DNA of 64,000 nt from Anas platyrhynchos (lineage: Eukaryota > Chordata > Aves > Anseriformes > Anatidae). The notes beneath the pieces were generated by a model. It made no database searches and was not told the DNA's origin. It worked only from the letters and a program-made list of their open reading frames with translations. Each line of letters begins with the position of its first letter. Positions within the stretch are counted from its first letter, which is position 1. The stretch spans positions 23,394,501 to 23,458,500 of the forward strand of contig NC_092592.1 in assembly GCF_047663525.1 (NCBI RefSeq). Direction: 5' to 3'. The translations under genes were made by a program, and so were the position numbers. Of the stretch, positions 10,540 through 20,666 are shown piece after piece.

Positions 10540-12515
10540 GTAAGAAAACAACGTAGTCTCTGATTGCTGCTTTTTTGCTGTGCTCTTATGCTATGGGAAC
10601 GTAGGCTTATAATATGCGTAACAGAAAGTAGTAAGGGACTTGGAGAATTCAAGCATCAGAAAATATTTTATAGAATATTTATTGGAGGAATGAAAATTAA
10701 ACGAGGATTCCATTGGATGCTGTAATGTTATTGCTTTTTTCAGAACTGACAGTCAGGAACAGTGTGCAGGCAGTTCATGGATGAAATACAGGCTGCAGTA
10801 GCAGCCTCTGACCAGCCAAAAGGATGGCTGGCACTGTTTAAGGCTGACAATTTACTTTCTCTTTTCTACTGCTGCAAGGACCAGCAAACAGTTCTGGATT
10901 GCAGTCTGAAGCAGAAGAAAAGTTATAACATTTGCTGAGGACTGTCATGCACACACAGACACTCAAATAGGGCAGAACCAGGATGTTTATGAGAACCTAG
11001 GAAATTGCACTTACAAACTAAGCATTGAACTGAGCTAAACTGTGTTTAATCTGCATCACAAATCCATTCTGGGGACATTCATTTCCAACAAATGTCTTTT
11101 CATGAAATTACTCTCCGCTGTTGTTTTCATCCATGGAAATGTTCTGTGTTCTCAGCTGAGGCAACAAAACAACAGGTCACTTATCACATAATCACTTATT
11201 TCATTTTCACAGAATCATGTAGGTTGGGAAGGACCTTCAAGGTCATTCAAGTGAAGCCATCAATCTGACATACCAAGTCCCATCACTAGGTCATGCTCCT
11301 TAGTGCCACAATTTGAACAATACATTTCAATTTTGATTTGAAGGGGACTACTTAAATGCTTCAAGCTATTCCTGGACTATTTTTGCTGATTTGGCAGCCA
11401 GTACCTGTTCTTCCTTGGTGTTCCCCAGGAGACAAAGGTTTATAACAAGGTAGTGCTCACAGCAGGAACTTGCTCTCACTTCCCCTTCATCCTAGAAAAA
11501 AATGTAATTTCCTACATGGAGTTTTCTAATTAAGAACTGTTGTTGATACCAGTAAAGAATCAGTTGGTTGGAGAAGATTACTTGATAAGGGCAAGGAGGT
11601 CAGTAAGACAAACTTAGACATTAACAGCATTTATAAATACCTATTTTCTCCAGTATCTGTAGTACTCCAGGTGGTTTGGGTGGGAATTTATATTGTTTTG
11701 TTTTCCCCAGCATCCTGCATGTTGTTCCAAAACCATCAATACCTGCTTCCCAATTCCTCTTTCACTTGTCTCCTCAGAATTTTCCTTTTTTTTTTTTTTT
11801 TTTTTTAATGGGACGTTGCAGTGGCACAGCAGTGCATGTAGCACTGTGCAGGTTTGTAGATCCTCCTGGTTTTACAAAATGGAGAGCAGAGCTGTCTTTT
11901 CTAACAAAGGAGGATCTGACCAAGGAGCCAGTACTTCTTTAAGGAAGGGACTAATATGGAGTAAACGTGTATCATTGATAGGCTACATGATAAAAGCTTG
12001 TCTGCACACCCACAAATGAGGACAGGTAGATGGTGGTAGGAAGGGGACTTGACAAATACCCTGCCTCAGCTGCTGCGTGACTTATCTAAGGTCCTGATAT
12101 TGTATCCTCACACACGGAGAAGCCCAGGGACACCAGTGCAGCTGGGGGCATCCCACTTTTATATGATTACCTCTTTTAGGTTGGCAAACTTTCCAAGAAG
12201 GGTAATACATTTCTGAGGCCCAGGGGAGTGCCAACCTTACAGTAGAGACCAGCCCTCCTTTATGGCATCTAGACTAGCAGCTCTTTGGCTGTGTAAGAGG
12301 TGCCCCCAGTTCCACTGGCAAAGAGAATTAATGAAAGAACTGCAGAGCTCTCTAGACTTACAGCGCACCACAGCTTTGGCTTACTTGAACTACTGTTGAC
12401 GAGTGGCACCAAGTGAGGTATTGGCTGATTTTGAAGTACATCATGCCCAGTTTAAAAACAAGAGTAGCAAAAAAGTAAATTGAGTGTAAGTAATCTTTTC
12501 TTTGATTTCTTCTAG
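10540..12515 (+). other. IFIT5 intron 1
   Basis: This is the 1.98-kb intron between GTAAGA and a pyrimidine-rich acceptor (ctttgatttcttctag). It contains an antisense CR1 3' end (11209-11340) and a run of about 20 T at 11788-11807. No other coding segment is seen. Confidence 0.85.
11209..11340 (-). mobile_element. CR1 3'-end fragment, antisense, in the IFIT5 intron
   Basis: The + strand shows the complement of a CR1 tail: cacagaatcatgtaggttggg, aaggaccttcaaggtcat, ccaagtcccatcactaggtcatg and ttagtgccaca. It is diverged and old. No ORF remains. Confidence 0.85.
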
Positions 12516-13950
12516 TACCATTTCCAAGAATTCCTTGAAGAAGTCCCTGCTGCAGCTAGAATGTCATTTTACATGGACTTTGCTGAAGGAGGATGTAGAT
12601 CTTGATAACCTAGAAGAATCAATAATTGATCTGATTGACATTGGATTTTATGCAAATTTCACAAATTACAATCTACTCTCTTATGTGTATCACCTAAAGC
12701 ACTTGAACAAGGAAGCCCTGGAAAATCTCCAGAAAGCTGAAGAATTTGTTCAAAAATGTCATCCAAATGAAATCGACATGAAAAGTCTTGTTACCTGGGG
12801 AAACTATGCTTGGATCTATTACCACATGGACAGATACAAAGAAGCTCAAGCTTATGTAAGCCAAGTGGAAAAGAGCTGCAAAAAATTTTCAGGTACTGCA
12901 CAGTTGAAGATTCAGCTTCCAGAAATCTATGCTGAGCAAGGGTGGGCACTATTAAAGTTTGGGAAAAAGTACTATGGCAGAGCAAAGGAGTGCTTTGAAA
13001 AGGCTCTGAGCAAAGAACCCAACAACCCGGAATTTAATGCTGGCTATGCAATAGCAGCATATCGTTTGGAAGAACACAGTAATGGAAAAAATGAAGAAGC
13101 AAACTCAGCTGTGGAGATCCTGAAGCGTGCAGTGGAACTGAATCAAATGGACACTGTTCTTATGGCACTACTTGCATTAAAACTTCAGCAGTTACATCAA
13201 GATGATGAAGGGGAGAGATACATTGAAGAAGCAATGAAGAAAACCCCCAATCTTCCTTATTTCCTGCGATATGCTGCTATGTTTTATAGAAAGAAAGGGG
13301 AAGTGGACAAGGCACTGGAGATTTTGAGAAAAGCCTTAACAGTGACACCAAAATCTCCGTTTTTGCATCACCAGATGGGAGTCAGCTACAGAGCAAAGCT
13401 GAAGCAGTTGGAAATGAAAGGAAATCCACCTCAAGATCAAGTGGAAAAACTCATTCAAGAATGCATTTTTCATTTTAAAGCAGTGATTGACCAAAAAACA
13501 AAATTTTGTTCTGCCTATACTGACTTAGCAGTCATGTATGCAAAAGCAAAGAAGTATAAAGAAGCAGAAGAGACATATCAGAAAGCATTTCAGATAAAGA
13601 CTCTGAGTAACGATGAAAAACAACTCCTATGCTACCGATATGGATATTTTCATCAGTATTGTAAGAGATCAGAATCTGAAGCCATTAGATATTACAAAGA
13701 AGGGCTGAAAATTGAAGAAGATTCTTATGGAAGACATATGTGCAAAACTGCCCTCAAAAAATTGTTGGGAGAGAGAATTCAGAAAGGTTTAGAAGATGAA
13801 GCAGATTTTGGTACACTTGGACTCATTTACCAGCTAGATGGTAAGAACCATGAAGCAATTGAGTGCTATGAGAAAGCCATTGAACGTAACCCTGACAATG
13901 AAGAATATCTGAGTGCATTATGTGAGCTACGACTTTCCCTCTCAAGCTGA
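12516..13950 (+). CDS. IFIT5: IFIT5, interferon-induced protein with tetratricopeptide repeats 5 (main exon)
   Basis: With exon 1 (10535-10539) this encodes 479 aa, close to the 482 aa of human IFIT5. IFIT5 is a cytosolic, interferon-induced protein made of TPR helices that binds single-stranded 5'-triphosphate RNA and hinders its use. Visible family signatures are LECHFTWTLLKED (residues 16-28), SLVTWGNYAWIYYHM, WALLKFGKKYY around 145-154, FEKALSKEPNNPEF, LRYAAMFYRKKG (R253), FLHHQMGVSYRAK (H287, Q288) and a C-terminal ALCELRLSL. R253, H287 and Q288 coincide in number with human pocket residues, and K149 corresponds to human K150. Positions 33, 37 and 41 read N, S and L, unlike the human E, T and Q (from memory). 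The frame is intact with no stop. Birds usually carry one IFIT gene, and the ISRE upstream fits that role. The paralogue label IFIT5 rests on similarity to human IFIT5 from memory. If the 17.3-kb duplication is real, a second copy should lie left of the window. Confidence 0.93.
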
Positions 13951-14137
13951 AGCTCCCAAAAATCCCTCTCTCAAAAAAAAAAAAAAAACAACAAAAAAAT
14001 AGCACACACAAAAAAAGCACATTTTAAGGTTGAAGTTATAACCTGATGTAAAACCTGGTACCACCACCTTCTGGTGATGACGCAGAAACTGCAGATGGTG
14101 ACTGGATGATGATTGTGCACTTGCTTGCTTGTTCACT

Positions 14138-14143
14138 ATTAAA
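14138..14143 (+). terminator. Candidate IFIT5 polyadenylation signal (ATTAAA)
   Basis: ATTAAA lies 188 bp after the stop codon and would give a short 3' UTR. Longer 3' UTRs cannot be excluded. Confidence 0.4.
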
Positions 14144-14159
14144 GGGCATGCTTAGAAAG

Positions 14160-15877
14160 AAAAATAGCTAAGCTATCTTAGCCTTACATACTAATACTAG
14201 TATAAAGGTTGTCTTTGAGTGATGATCTGTAGGACACAGCTGGAACCAGATCTTACCTTCTACTGACAAAAAGATCAGAGAATTATGATATTGTAACATT
14301 TAATCTATCAATTTAAAAGGCATGCTGATGGTTAATATAGATTGTTGGTGCATTTTCAAATATTAAGGAAAGACTCTTTTCGTGTCATTTAGAAGAAATT
14401 TGTGCCGAACAGTTGTTCAGATTACCACCTTGTATGCTGTTTATCATAAATGACCACTGTTTAAACAACCACTGTTTGTCTAGTTTACTTGGAACTGAAA
14501 ACATGTATCATTGTTGTGAACTATCAAAGAGCATTGCATCGTCCAATTGCTGCTTCTAGTATTTCTTCTCTGACTAATGCTCATGTTAGTAGATGAAAGA
14601 AAGGGAAACATCCATTCAAAAGAGTAAAAGGGATAAAGTTTGGGCGGGACATGGAAAGGTCAGGAGATAGCCCCATTTATTTTCCCAGACTCTCGGCGAG
14701 GCTGGGTTCAGAGATGCTCCTCCAGAGAATCAATTTGTGCAGAAAATAGCATACATATAGTTTACCCAAACTGGCACTCTTGGGAGCCATTAGAGCAAAC
14801 ATCTGGAGTGGAAGGAAAGGCAGTGTCTGAGATGCCAGAGAGATGGTTGTCTGTGGCTATGTGGTGAAACAAGGGACAGAAAACACGAGCAATGTACTGA
14901 ACCGGAATTGGGGCATGGAGTGAAGCTGGAGAACCAGAGAAATGGAAACCTGAGTGCAAGGTGCAGGTGGGAGAAGAGCAGTGTGAACAAAAAGCACGCA
15001 ACAAGGGAAGAAAGGGTTGAAAGGACAGTGACTAGCTTAAGGAAGTGATTGTCTTCAGATCACTAAACTAAAGGTATTCATGGCTTGCCAGTCTAATTCC
15101 ACATTACGTACCTTGGCATAATAGATGATGGTGCTTGGGGGGCATAATAGATGATGGTGCTTGGGGAAAATTAAGACTGCACTTCCAGAACACTCCTGAG
15201 CCCTAGTCAGTCATGTAGAACGAAGCCAGCCGGTGGCAGAGCCCACACACCAGGTTAAGGTGCACACTGAAGTCTGACAAGCTTCAGAAGATGTCAGAGC
15301 TTCAGCCACACATATGGCAGCAACACTATCCAACGGCCAGCGCTTAAGCAGCCCATACGCGTGCCCCTGAGAGGGTGGGAGGGTGGTCATTTCTGTTCCC
15401 AGCCCCCGGCAGCCTTCCTGCCCCCTGAGCAGCAGCAGGCCCCGTGCGCAGACAGGACGGTGTCCTACAGGAGCGTAAAACATGGTGCCAGGCAATGAAG
15501 CATCAAGGAACCTGTCCCCTCTCAGCTCTCTAAGAATCGTTTATAGCATGAGCAAAAGCAGCCAGGAGCATAACAGTGTGCACTGCACACTCAACCACAC
15601 CTGGGACTGCTAACTTCACAAACTTAACCAAATCTGGCCTTGTTTTCTAGCCACCTGCCAGCTTCTCCTCTTACAAACAGTGGTGGCCCTACCTAGGGAA
15701 AGGGGAGGGAGGAAAACGGGAAGGATGGGAGCGGGACTGAGACACGGTGCTCAGAGCTTGTAGGTACAACAGCAGGGCTGAAGTCAGGAACTGCTGATTA
15801 CCGGTGGTGTTGGGCTCAGCTGTGGGGCATAACGGTACACGAGGTGACCCCACTACCCTGCTCAGTCTCGAGGTTTC
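14160..15877. other. Intergenic DNA downstream of IFIT5
   Basis: No gene is recognised. The interval holds a 26-bp perfect tandem repeat at 15115-15166. Its composition changes from AT-rich to GC-rich toward 15.9 kb. Small open frames here lack recognisable motifs. Confidence 0.6.
15115..15166 (+). repeat. 26-bp perfect tandem direct repeat, two copies
   Basis: The unit begins ggcataatagatgatggtgc and ends ttgggg. Its copies are 15115-15140 and 15141-15166, with no mismatch. It is probably a replication-slippage event. Confidence 0.95.
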
Positions 15878-16560
15878 TCACCTCAGCGCAATTTCCATCC
15901 AAGCCTTCCTGAGGGCAGCAGGGAAGAGACGAAGGGACGGGTCGCACAGGCTGCCGAAGGCCCGGTTGCACACCCCTGCTCCCCTCCACACCCTGCCACC
16001 CCTTTCCCGGGAAACACGGCGAGGCAGCCAGCTATTTAGGGAAAAAACGCAAGCCTGACAGGCGCGGTCTTCATCACCGTGAGCGATCCGCATCGCGTCC
16101 CGCTGGGTGGTGCTGCGGCACCGCCCCCCGCGCCGCCCGAGCCCGGCGGGCAGAAGCGGAGCAGCGCCGGAGCAAGGCCGGCTGATCCGCGTGTGAACGC
16201 AAAGACCTCGCTGCAGGAAAAAGGAGGGGGGATAACCCTGCACGAGGCATTCGTTTAAGAGGCCAAATCACCTCCTAGATCATCTACGAGACTGCACTGG
16301 AATACACCATAAGGCCCTTAGCAGAATGCATTATTTACTGAGGCCACTTGCCGAGGTGATCGGCTCTGGGGCAGACGCGTTCTGCAGCGGAGCGGGGGAC
16401 CGGACAGGCAGGGCTAATTTTTCTGGCACCGAGCACACTCGAGGGAGCCGCCAGGACCCGGCAGCCCTCCCGAGGGAGGTGAACGAGGTGAGAAGGAGGT
16501 GTAGGCGGAGCCAGCAGCGCCCCCTCCCCGGCCGGTCAAAAGCTGCCCCTAGGGAACACG
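15878..16560. promoter_or_regulatory. CpG-rich block between IFIT5 and the CR1 5' end
   Basis: The block is dense in CpG (for example around 16040-16200, with cgagcccggcgggcagaagc and gcatcgcgtcccgctgggtg) in otherwise CpG-poor surroundings. It could be an unannotated promoter or the CpG-rich 5' UTR of the CR1 that follows. No first exon or initiator could be assigned. Confidence 0.4.
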
Positions 16561-16596
16561 AGTGACCTGGAGCGCGTCGACCAGGATGGGCAAACA

Positions 16597-16680
16597 GGGC
16601 GTGGCGTGTCGGAAGGGTGAGGCGCGGCAGTCAGGGCGTGGCGCGGCAGTTCGCGTGTGGCGTGGCAGTTAGGGCAGGCA
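16597..16680 (+). repeat. Short GC-rich tandem units in the CR1 5' region
   Basis: There are imperfect units of about 13-24 bp of the type GGGCGTGGCGCGGCAGTT. Tandem units in the 5' UTR could act as internal promoter elements of the retrotransposon (inference). Confidence 0.6.
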
Positions 16681-17122
16681 GGATGAGCGGGAAGGGCAGA
16701 GCAATTCCCCCCGCCCATACGAACACCTCCTCTAACGGCGGTCTGCCGCTAGCTCAGCTGCAATGGTGTACACCAGGCACAGTGCGCTCTCCAGGAAGTC
16801 TGTACACACCCAGACCGACTGCCCACATCAGGGAATGTGAGCAGGAGATAGACTTGGGGAGCAACTCCCTGAGCGGCCTGAAGGGCAGGCACCGGGGTGA
16901 GACCCCCCAGATGGGGGTGGACCCCCTGCCCTCCCCTGCTGCTGTCAGGCAGAGGGAGGCGACCTAGGAGTTGAGGAGGAATGGAAACAGGTCCCTGCTC
17001 CACATCGCAGGCGATGCCCCCCCACCGGCCCCGCCTTCCCAGGTGCCCTTAGCAACAGGTTTGAGGCCCTGGAGCTTGAGAGACTGGTAGCTGAGGAAGA
17101 GGTAGGAAGTCTACCCAGGAGG

Positions 17123-17797
17123 ATGCCTAGGGCGAGGAAATTGATTCCATGCCTCAGGACTGCCTCCACCAGGACAGAAAGAAGGGTGATTGTTGTGGGC
17201 GACTCCCTTCTCAGGGGAACAGAGGGACCTATTTGTCGGCCTGACCCTACCCGTAGGGAAGTCTGCTGCCTCCCTGGGGCCAGGGTCAGGGACATTGTCA
17301 GAAAGCTTCCCAGCCTGGTTCGCCCCTCTGACTATTGTCCTCTTTTAATAGTCCAGGCTGTCTGTGATGACACTGAAGAGAGAAGCCTGAAGACCATCAA
17401 ACGGGACTTTAGGGGACTGGGACGGTTAGTGGGTGGAGCGGGAGTACAGGTGGTGTTTTCGTCCATCCCTACGGTGGCAGGGAGGGGTACAGAGAGGACA
17501 CGGAAAGCCCACCTGATAAACACATGGCTCAGAGGCTGGTGCCAATGCAGAAATTTTGTTTTTTCTGACCATGGGGCACTTTACTCGGCACCCAGCCTGA
17601 TGGCCACAGATGGGTTCCTATCTCTAAGGGGTAAACGGATCCTGGGCCAGGAGCTGGAGGGGCAGAGGAGTCCAGGCAGGCTGGGCGCTCTTCAAGAAGG
17701 AAGTCTTAATGGTGCAGGAACGGTCTGTCCCCACGTGCCCAAAGACAAGCCGGAGGGGAAGAAGACCGGCCTGGCTGAACAGAGAATTGTGGCTTGA
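17123..17797 (+). pseudogene. CR1 ORF1: SGNH-hydrolase-like protein with broken catalytic blocks
   Basis: The open frame is 224 codons and may be preceded by in-frame decayed sequence. Residues about 22-35 read VIVVGDSLLRGTEG, the block I GDS motif with the nucleophile Ser. The block that in this family reads like VGTND is AVCDD here, losing the Gly and Asn of the oxyanion hole. The block V segment DGFLSLRGKR lacks the catalytic His of the family DGxHL. The last 40 or so codons (after about 17660) are not ORF1 but out-of-frame sequence from the endonuclease-RT linker. CR1 ORF1 esterases are thought to aid membrane or RNP association. This copy is unlikely to be catalytic. Confidence 0.75.
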
Positions 17798-19674
17798 GCT
17801 TAGGAGGAAAAACAGGGTTTACAATCTTTGGAAAAGAGGGCGGGCCACTTGGGAGGACTATAAGAATGTTGCGAGGCAGTGCAGGGACAAAAGTAGAAAG
17901 GCCAAAGCTCATCTGGAGCTCAATCTGGCTACTGCCGTCAAAGACAACAAAAATTGTTTTTACAAATACATCAGTGCAAAACAGAGGACTAAGGAGAATC
18001 TCCAGTCTTTACTGGATGCAGGGGGTGGGAGGGGTTACAAAAGATGAGGAAAAGGCAGAGGTGCTTAATGGCTTCTTTGCCTCAGTCTTTAGCGGCAAAA
18101 CCAGTTGCTCTCTGGATACCCAGTATCCTGAACTGGTGGAAGGGGATGGGGAGCAGAATGTGGCCCTCACTATCCATGAGGAAATGGTTGGCGACCTGCT
18201 TCAGCACTTGGATGTATGCAAGTTGATGGGGCCAGATGGGATCCACCTGAGGATACTGAGAGAACTGGCAGAGGAGCTGGCCAAGCCGCTTACCATCATT
18301 TATCAGCAGTCCCGGCTATTGGGGGATGTCCCAGTCGACTGGCAGCTAGCAAACATGACCTCCATCTACAAGAAGGGCTGGAGGACAGACCTGGGGAACT
18401 ATAGGCCTGTCAGTTTGACCTCGGTGCCAGGGAAGCTCATGGAGCAGATTACCTTGAGTGTCATCATGTGGCACTTACAGGGGAACCAGGTGATCCGGCC
18501 CAGTCAGCATGTGTTTATGAAAGGCAGGTCCTGCTTGATGAACCTGATCTCCTTCTACGACAAAGTGATGTGCTTGGTGGATGAGGGAAAGGCTGTGGAT
18601 GTGGTCTACCTTGACTTCAGCAAGGCTTTTGACACCGTTTCCCACAGCATTCTCCTCAAGAAACTGTCTGCTCGTGGCTTAGACTGGCGCACGCTTCGTT
18701 GGGTTAAAAACTGGCTGGATAGCTGGGCCCAAAGAGTTGTGGTGAATGGAGTAAAGTCCAGTTGGAGGCCGGTCACTAGTGGCATTCCCCAGGGCTCGGT
18801 GCTGGGGCCGGTCCTCTTTAACATCTTCATCAATGATCTGGATGACGGCATTGAGTGCACCCTCAGTAAGTTTGCAGATGACACCAAGCTAGGTGCGTGT
18901 GTCGATCTGCTCGAGGGTAGGAAGGCTCTGCAGGAGGATCTGGATAGGCTGCACCGATGGGCTGAGGTCAACTGTATGAAGTTCAACAAGGCCAAGTGCC
19001 GGGTCCTGCACCTGGGGCGCAATAACCCCAAGCAGAGCTACAGGCTGGGAGAGGAATGGTTGGAGAGCTGCCAGGCAGAGAAGGACCTGGGAGTGATGGT
19101 GGACAGTCGGCTGAATATGAGCCAGCAGTGTGCTCAGGTGGCCAAGAAGGCCAACGGCATCCTGGCTTGTATCAGAAACACTGTGACCAGCAGGGCTAGG
19201 GAGGTGATCGTCCCCCTGTACTCGGCTCTGGTGAGGCCGCACCTCGAGTACTGTGTTCAGTTTTGGGCCCCTTGCTACAAGAAGGACATCGAGGTGCTTG
19301 AGCGGGTCCAAAGAAGGGCGACGAAGCTGGTGAGGGGCCTGGAGAGCAAGTCCTATGAGGAGCGGCTGAAGGAGCTGGGCTTGTTCAGCCTAGAGAAGAG
19401 GAGGCTCAGGGGTGACCTAATTGCTCTGTATAAGTACATTAAAGGAGGCTGTAGCGAGGTGGGGGTTGGCCTGTTCTCCCATGTGCCTGGTGACAGGACG
19501 AGGGGGAATGGGCTAAAGTTACGCCAGGGGAGTTTTAGGTTAGATGTTAGGAAGAATTTCTTTACTGAAAGGGTTGTTAGGCACTGGAACGGGCTGCCCA
19601 GGGAGGTGGTGGAGTCACCATCCCTGGAAGTCTTCAAAAGACGTTTAGATGTAGAGCTTAGGGATATGGTTTAG
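17709..19674 (+). pseudogene. CR1 ORF2 remnant: reverse transcriptase, frameshifted (right copy)
   Basis: Same structure as 385-2350. The linker with [10 protein letters not shown] is in one frame up to a G-rich run near 18014-18029. The RT then continues in a second frame to the TAG at 19672-19674, with [19 protein letters not shown] and FADDTKL (FADD at 18871-18882). Compared with the left copy it differs at 19205, 19273 and 19323, two of which change an amino acid. At 19205 this copy keeps the base found in the other CR1 3' segments, and at 19273 the left copy does. Confidence 0.85.
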
Positions 19675-19757
19675 TGGGGACTGTTAGTGTTAGGTTAGAG
19701 GTTGGACTCGATGATCTTGAGGTCTCTTCCAACCTAGAAATTCTGTAATTCTGTAAT

Positions 19758-20666
19758 TGAGTGCACCCTCAGTAAGTTTGCAGATGACACCAAGCTAGGT
19801 GCGTGTGTCGATCTGCTCGAGGGTAGGAAGGCTCTGCAGGAGGATCTGGATAGGCTGCACCGATGGGCTGAGGTCAACTGCATGAAGTTCAACAAGGCCA
19901 AGTGCCAGGTCCTGCACCTGGGGCGCAATAACCCCAAGCAGAGCTACAGGCTGGGAGATGAGTGGTTGGAGAGCTGCCAGGCAGAGAAGGACCTGGGAGT
20001 ATTGGTGGATAGTCGGCTGAATATGAGCCAGCAGTGTGCTCAGGTGGCCAAGAAGGCCAACAGCATCCTGGCTTGTATCAGAAGCAGTGTGACCAGCAGG
20101 GCTAGGGAGGTGATCGTCCCCCTGTACTCGGCTCTGGTGAGGCCGCACCTGGAGTACTGTGTTCAGTTTTGGGCCCCTCGCTACAAGAAGGACGTCGAGG
20201 TGCTCAAAAGACCCCAGAGAAGGGCGACGAAGCTGGTGAGGGGTCTGGAGAACAAGTCCTGCAAGGAGCAGCTGAGGGAGCTGGGTTTGTTCAGCCTGAA
20301 GAAGAGGAGGCTCAGGGGCGACGTTATTGCTCTTTATAAGTACATTAAAGGAGGCTGTAGCGAGGTGGGGGTTGGTCTGTTCTCCCACATGCCTGGTGAC
20401 AGGACGAGGGGGAATGGGCTTAAGTTGCACCAGGGGTGTTTTAGGTTGGATATTAGGAAGAACTTCTTTACTGAGAAGGTTGTGAGGCATTGGAATGGGC
20501 TGCCCAGGATAGTGGTGGAGTCACCATCCCTGGAGGTCTTTCAAAGACGTTTAGATGTTGAACTTTAGTGATATGGTTTAGTGGAGGACTTGTTAGTGTT
20601 AGGTCAGAGGTTGGACTTGATGATCTTGAGGTCTCTTCCAACCTAGACAATTCTGTGATTCTGTGA
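19758..20666 (+). mobile_element. 5'-truncated CR1 joined to the preceding CR1 tail (right copy)
   Basis: This is the partner of 2434-3342, with three substitutions (20062, 20115, 20183). It carries the C-terminal third of RT in one open frame to 20568 and ends in ATTCTGTGATTCTGTGA. Confidence 0.9.

Larger units (their letters stand above)
16597..19757 (+). mobile_element. CR1 LINE, near full length but lacking the endonuclease (right copy)
   Basis: This is a sense CR1 with a GC-rich 5' region bearing short GGCGTGGC-type repeats (16597-16680), an ORF1 with an SGNH esterase-like domain (17123-17797), an RT region (17709-19674) and a 3' tail ending ATTCTGTAATTCTGTAATT. The 5' boundary is uncertain and may lie further left in the CpG-rich block. 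The C-terminal end of ORF1 runs directly into the linker that normally follows the AP endonuclease, so an internal deletion has removed that domain. The RT frame is long and little decayed, which marks a young insertion. Confidence 0.85.

Noticed and set aside
12502-12515. Extended IFIT5 start (open frame beginning at a TTG before exon 2)
   Set aside because: These bases are the polypyrimidine tract and AG acceptor. The ATGAG exon at 10535 gives a proper MSTISK start.
13823-14136. - strand open frames antisense to the IFIT5 end
   Set aside because: They are shadows of IFIT5 and the A-rich 3' UTR, with F-rich low-complexity translation.
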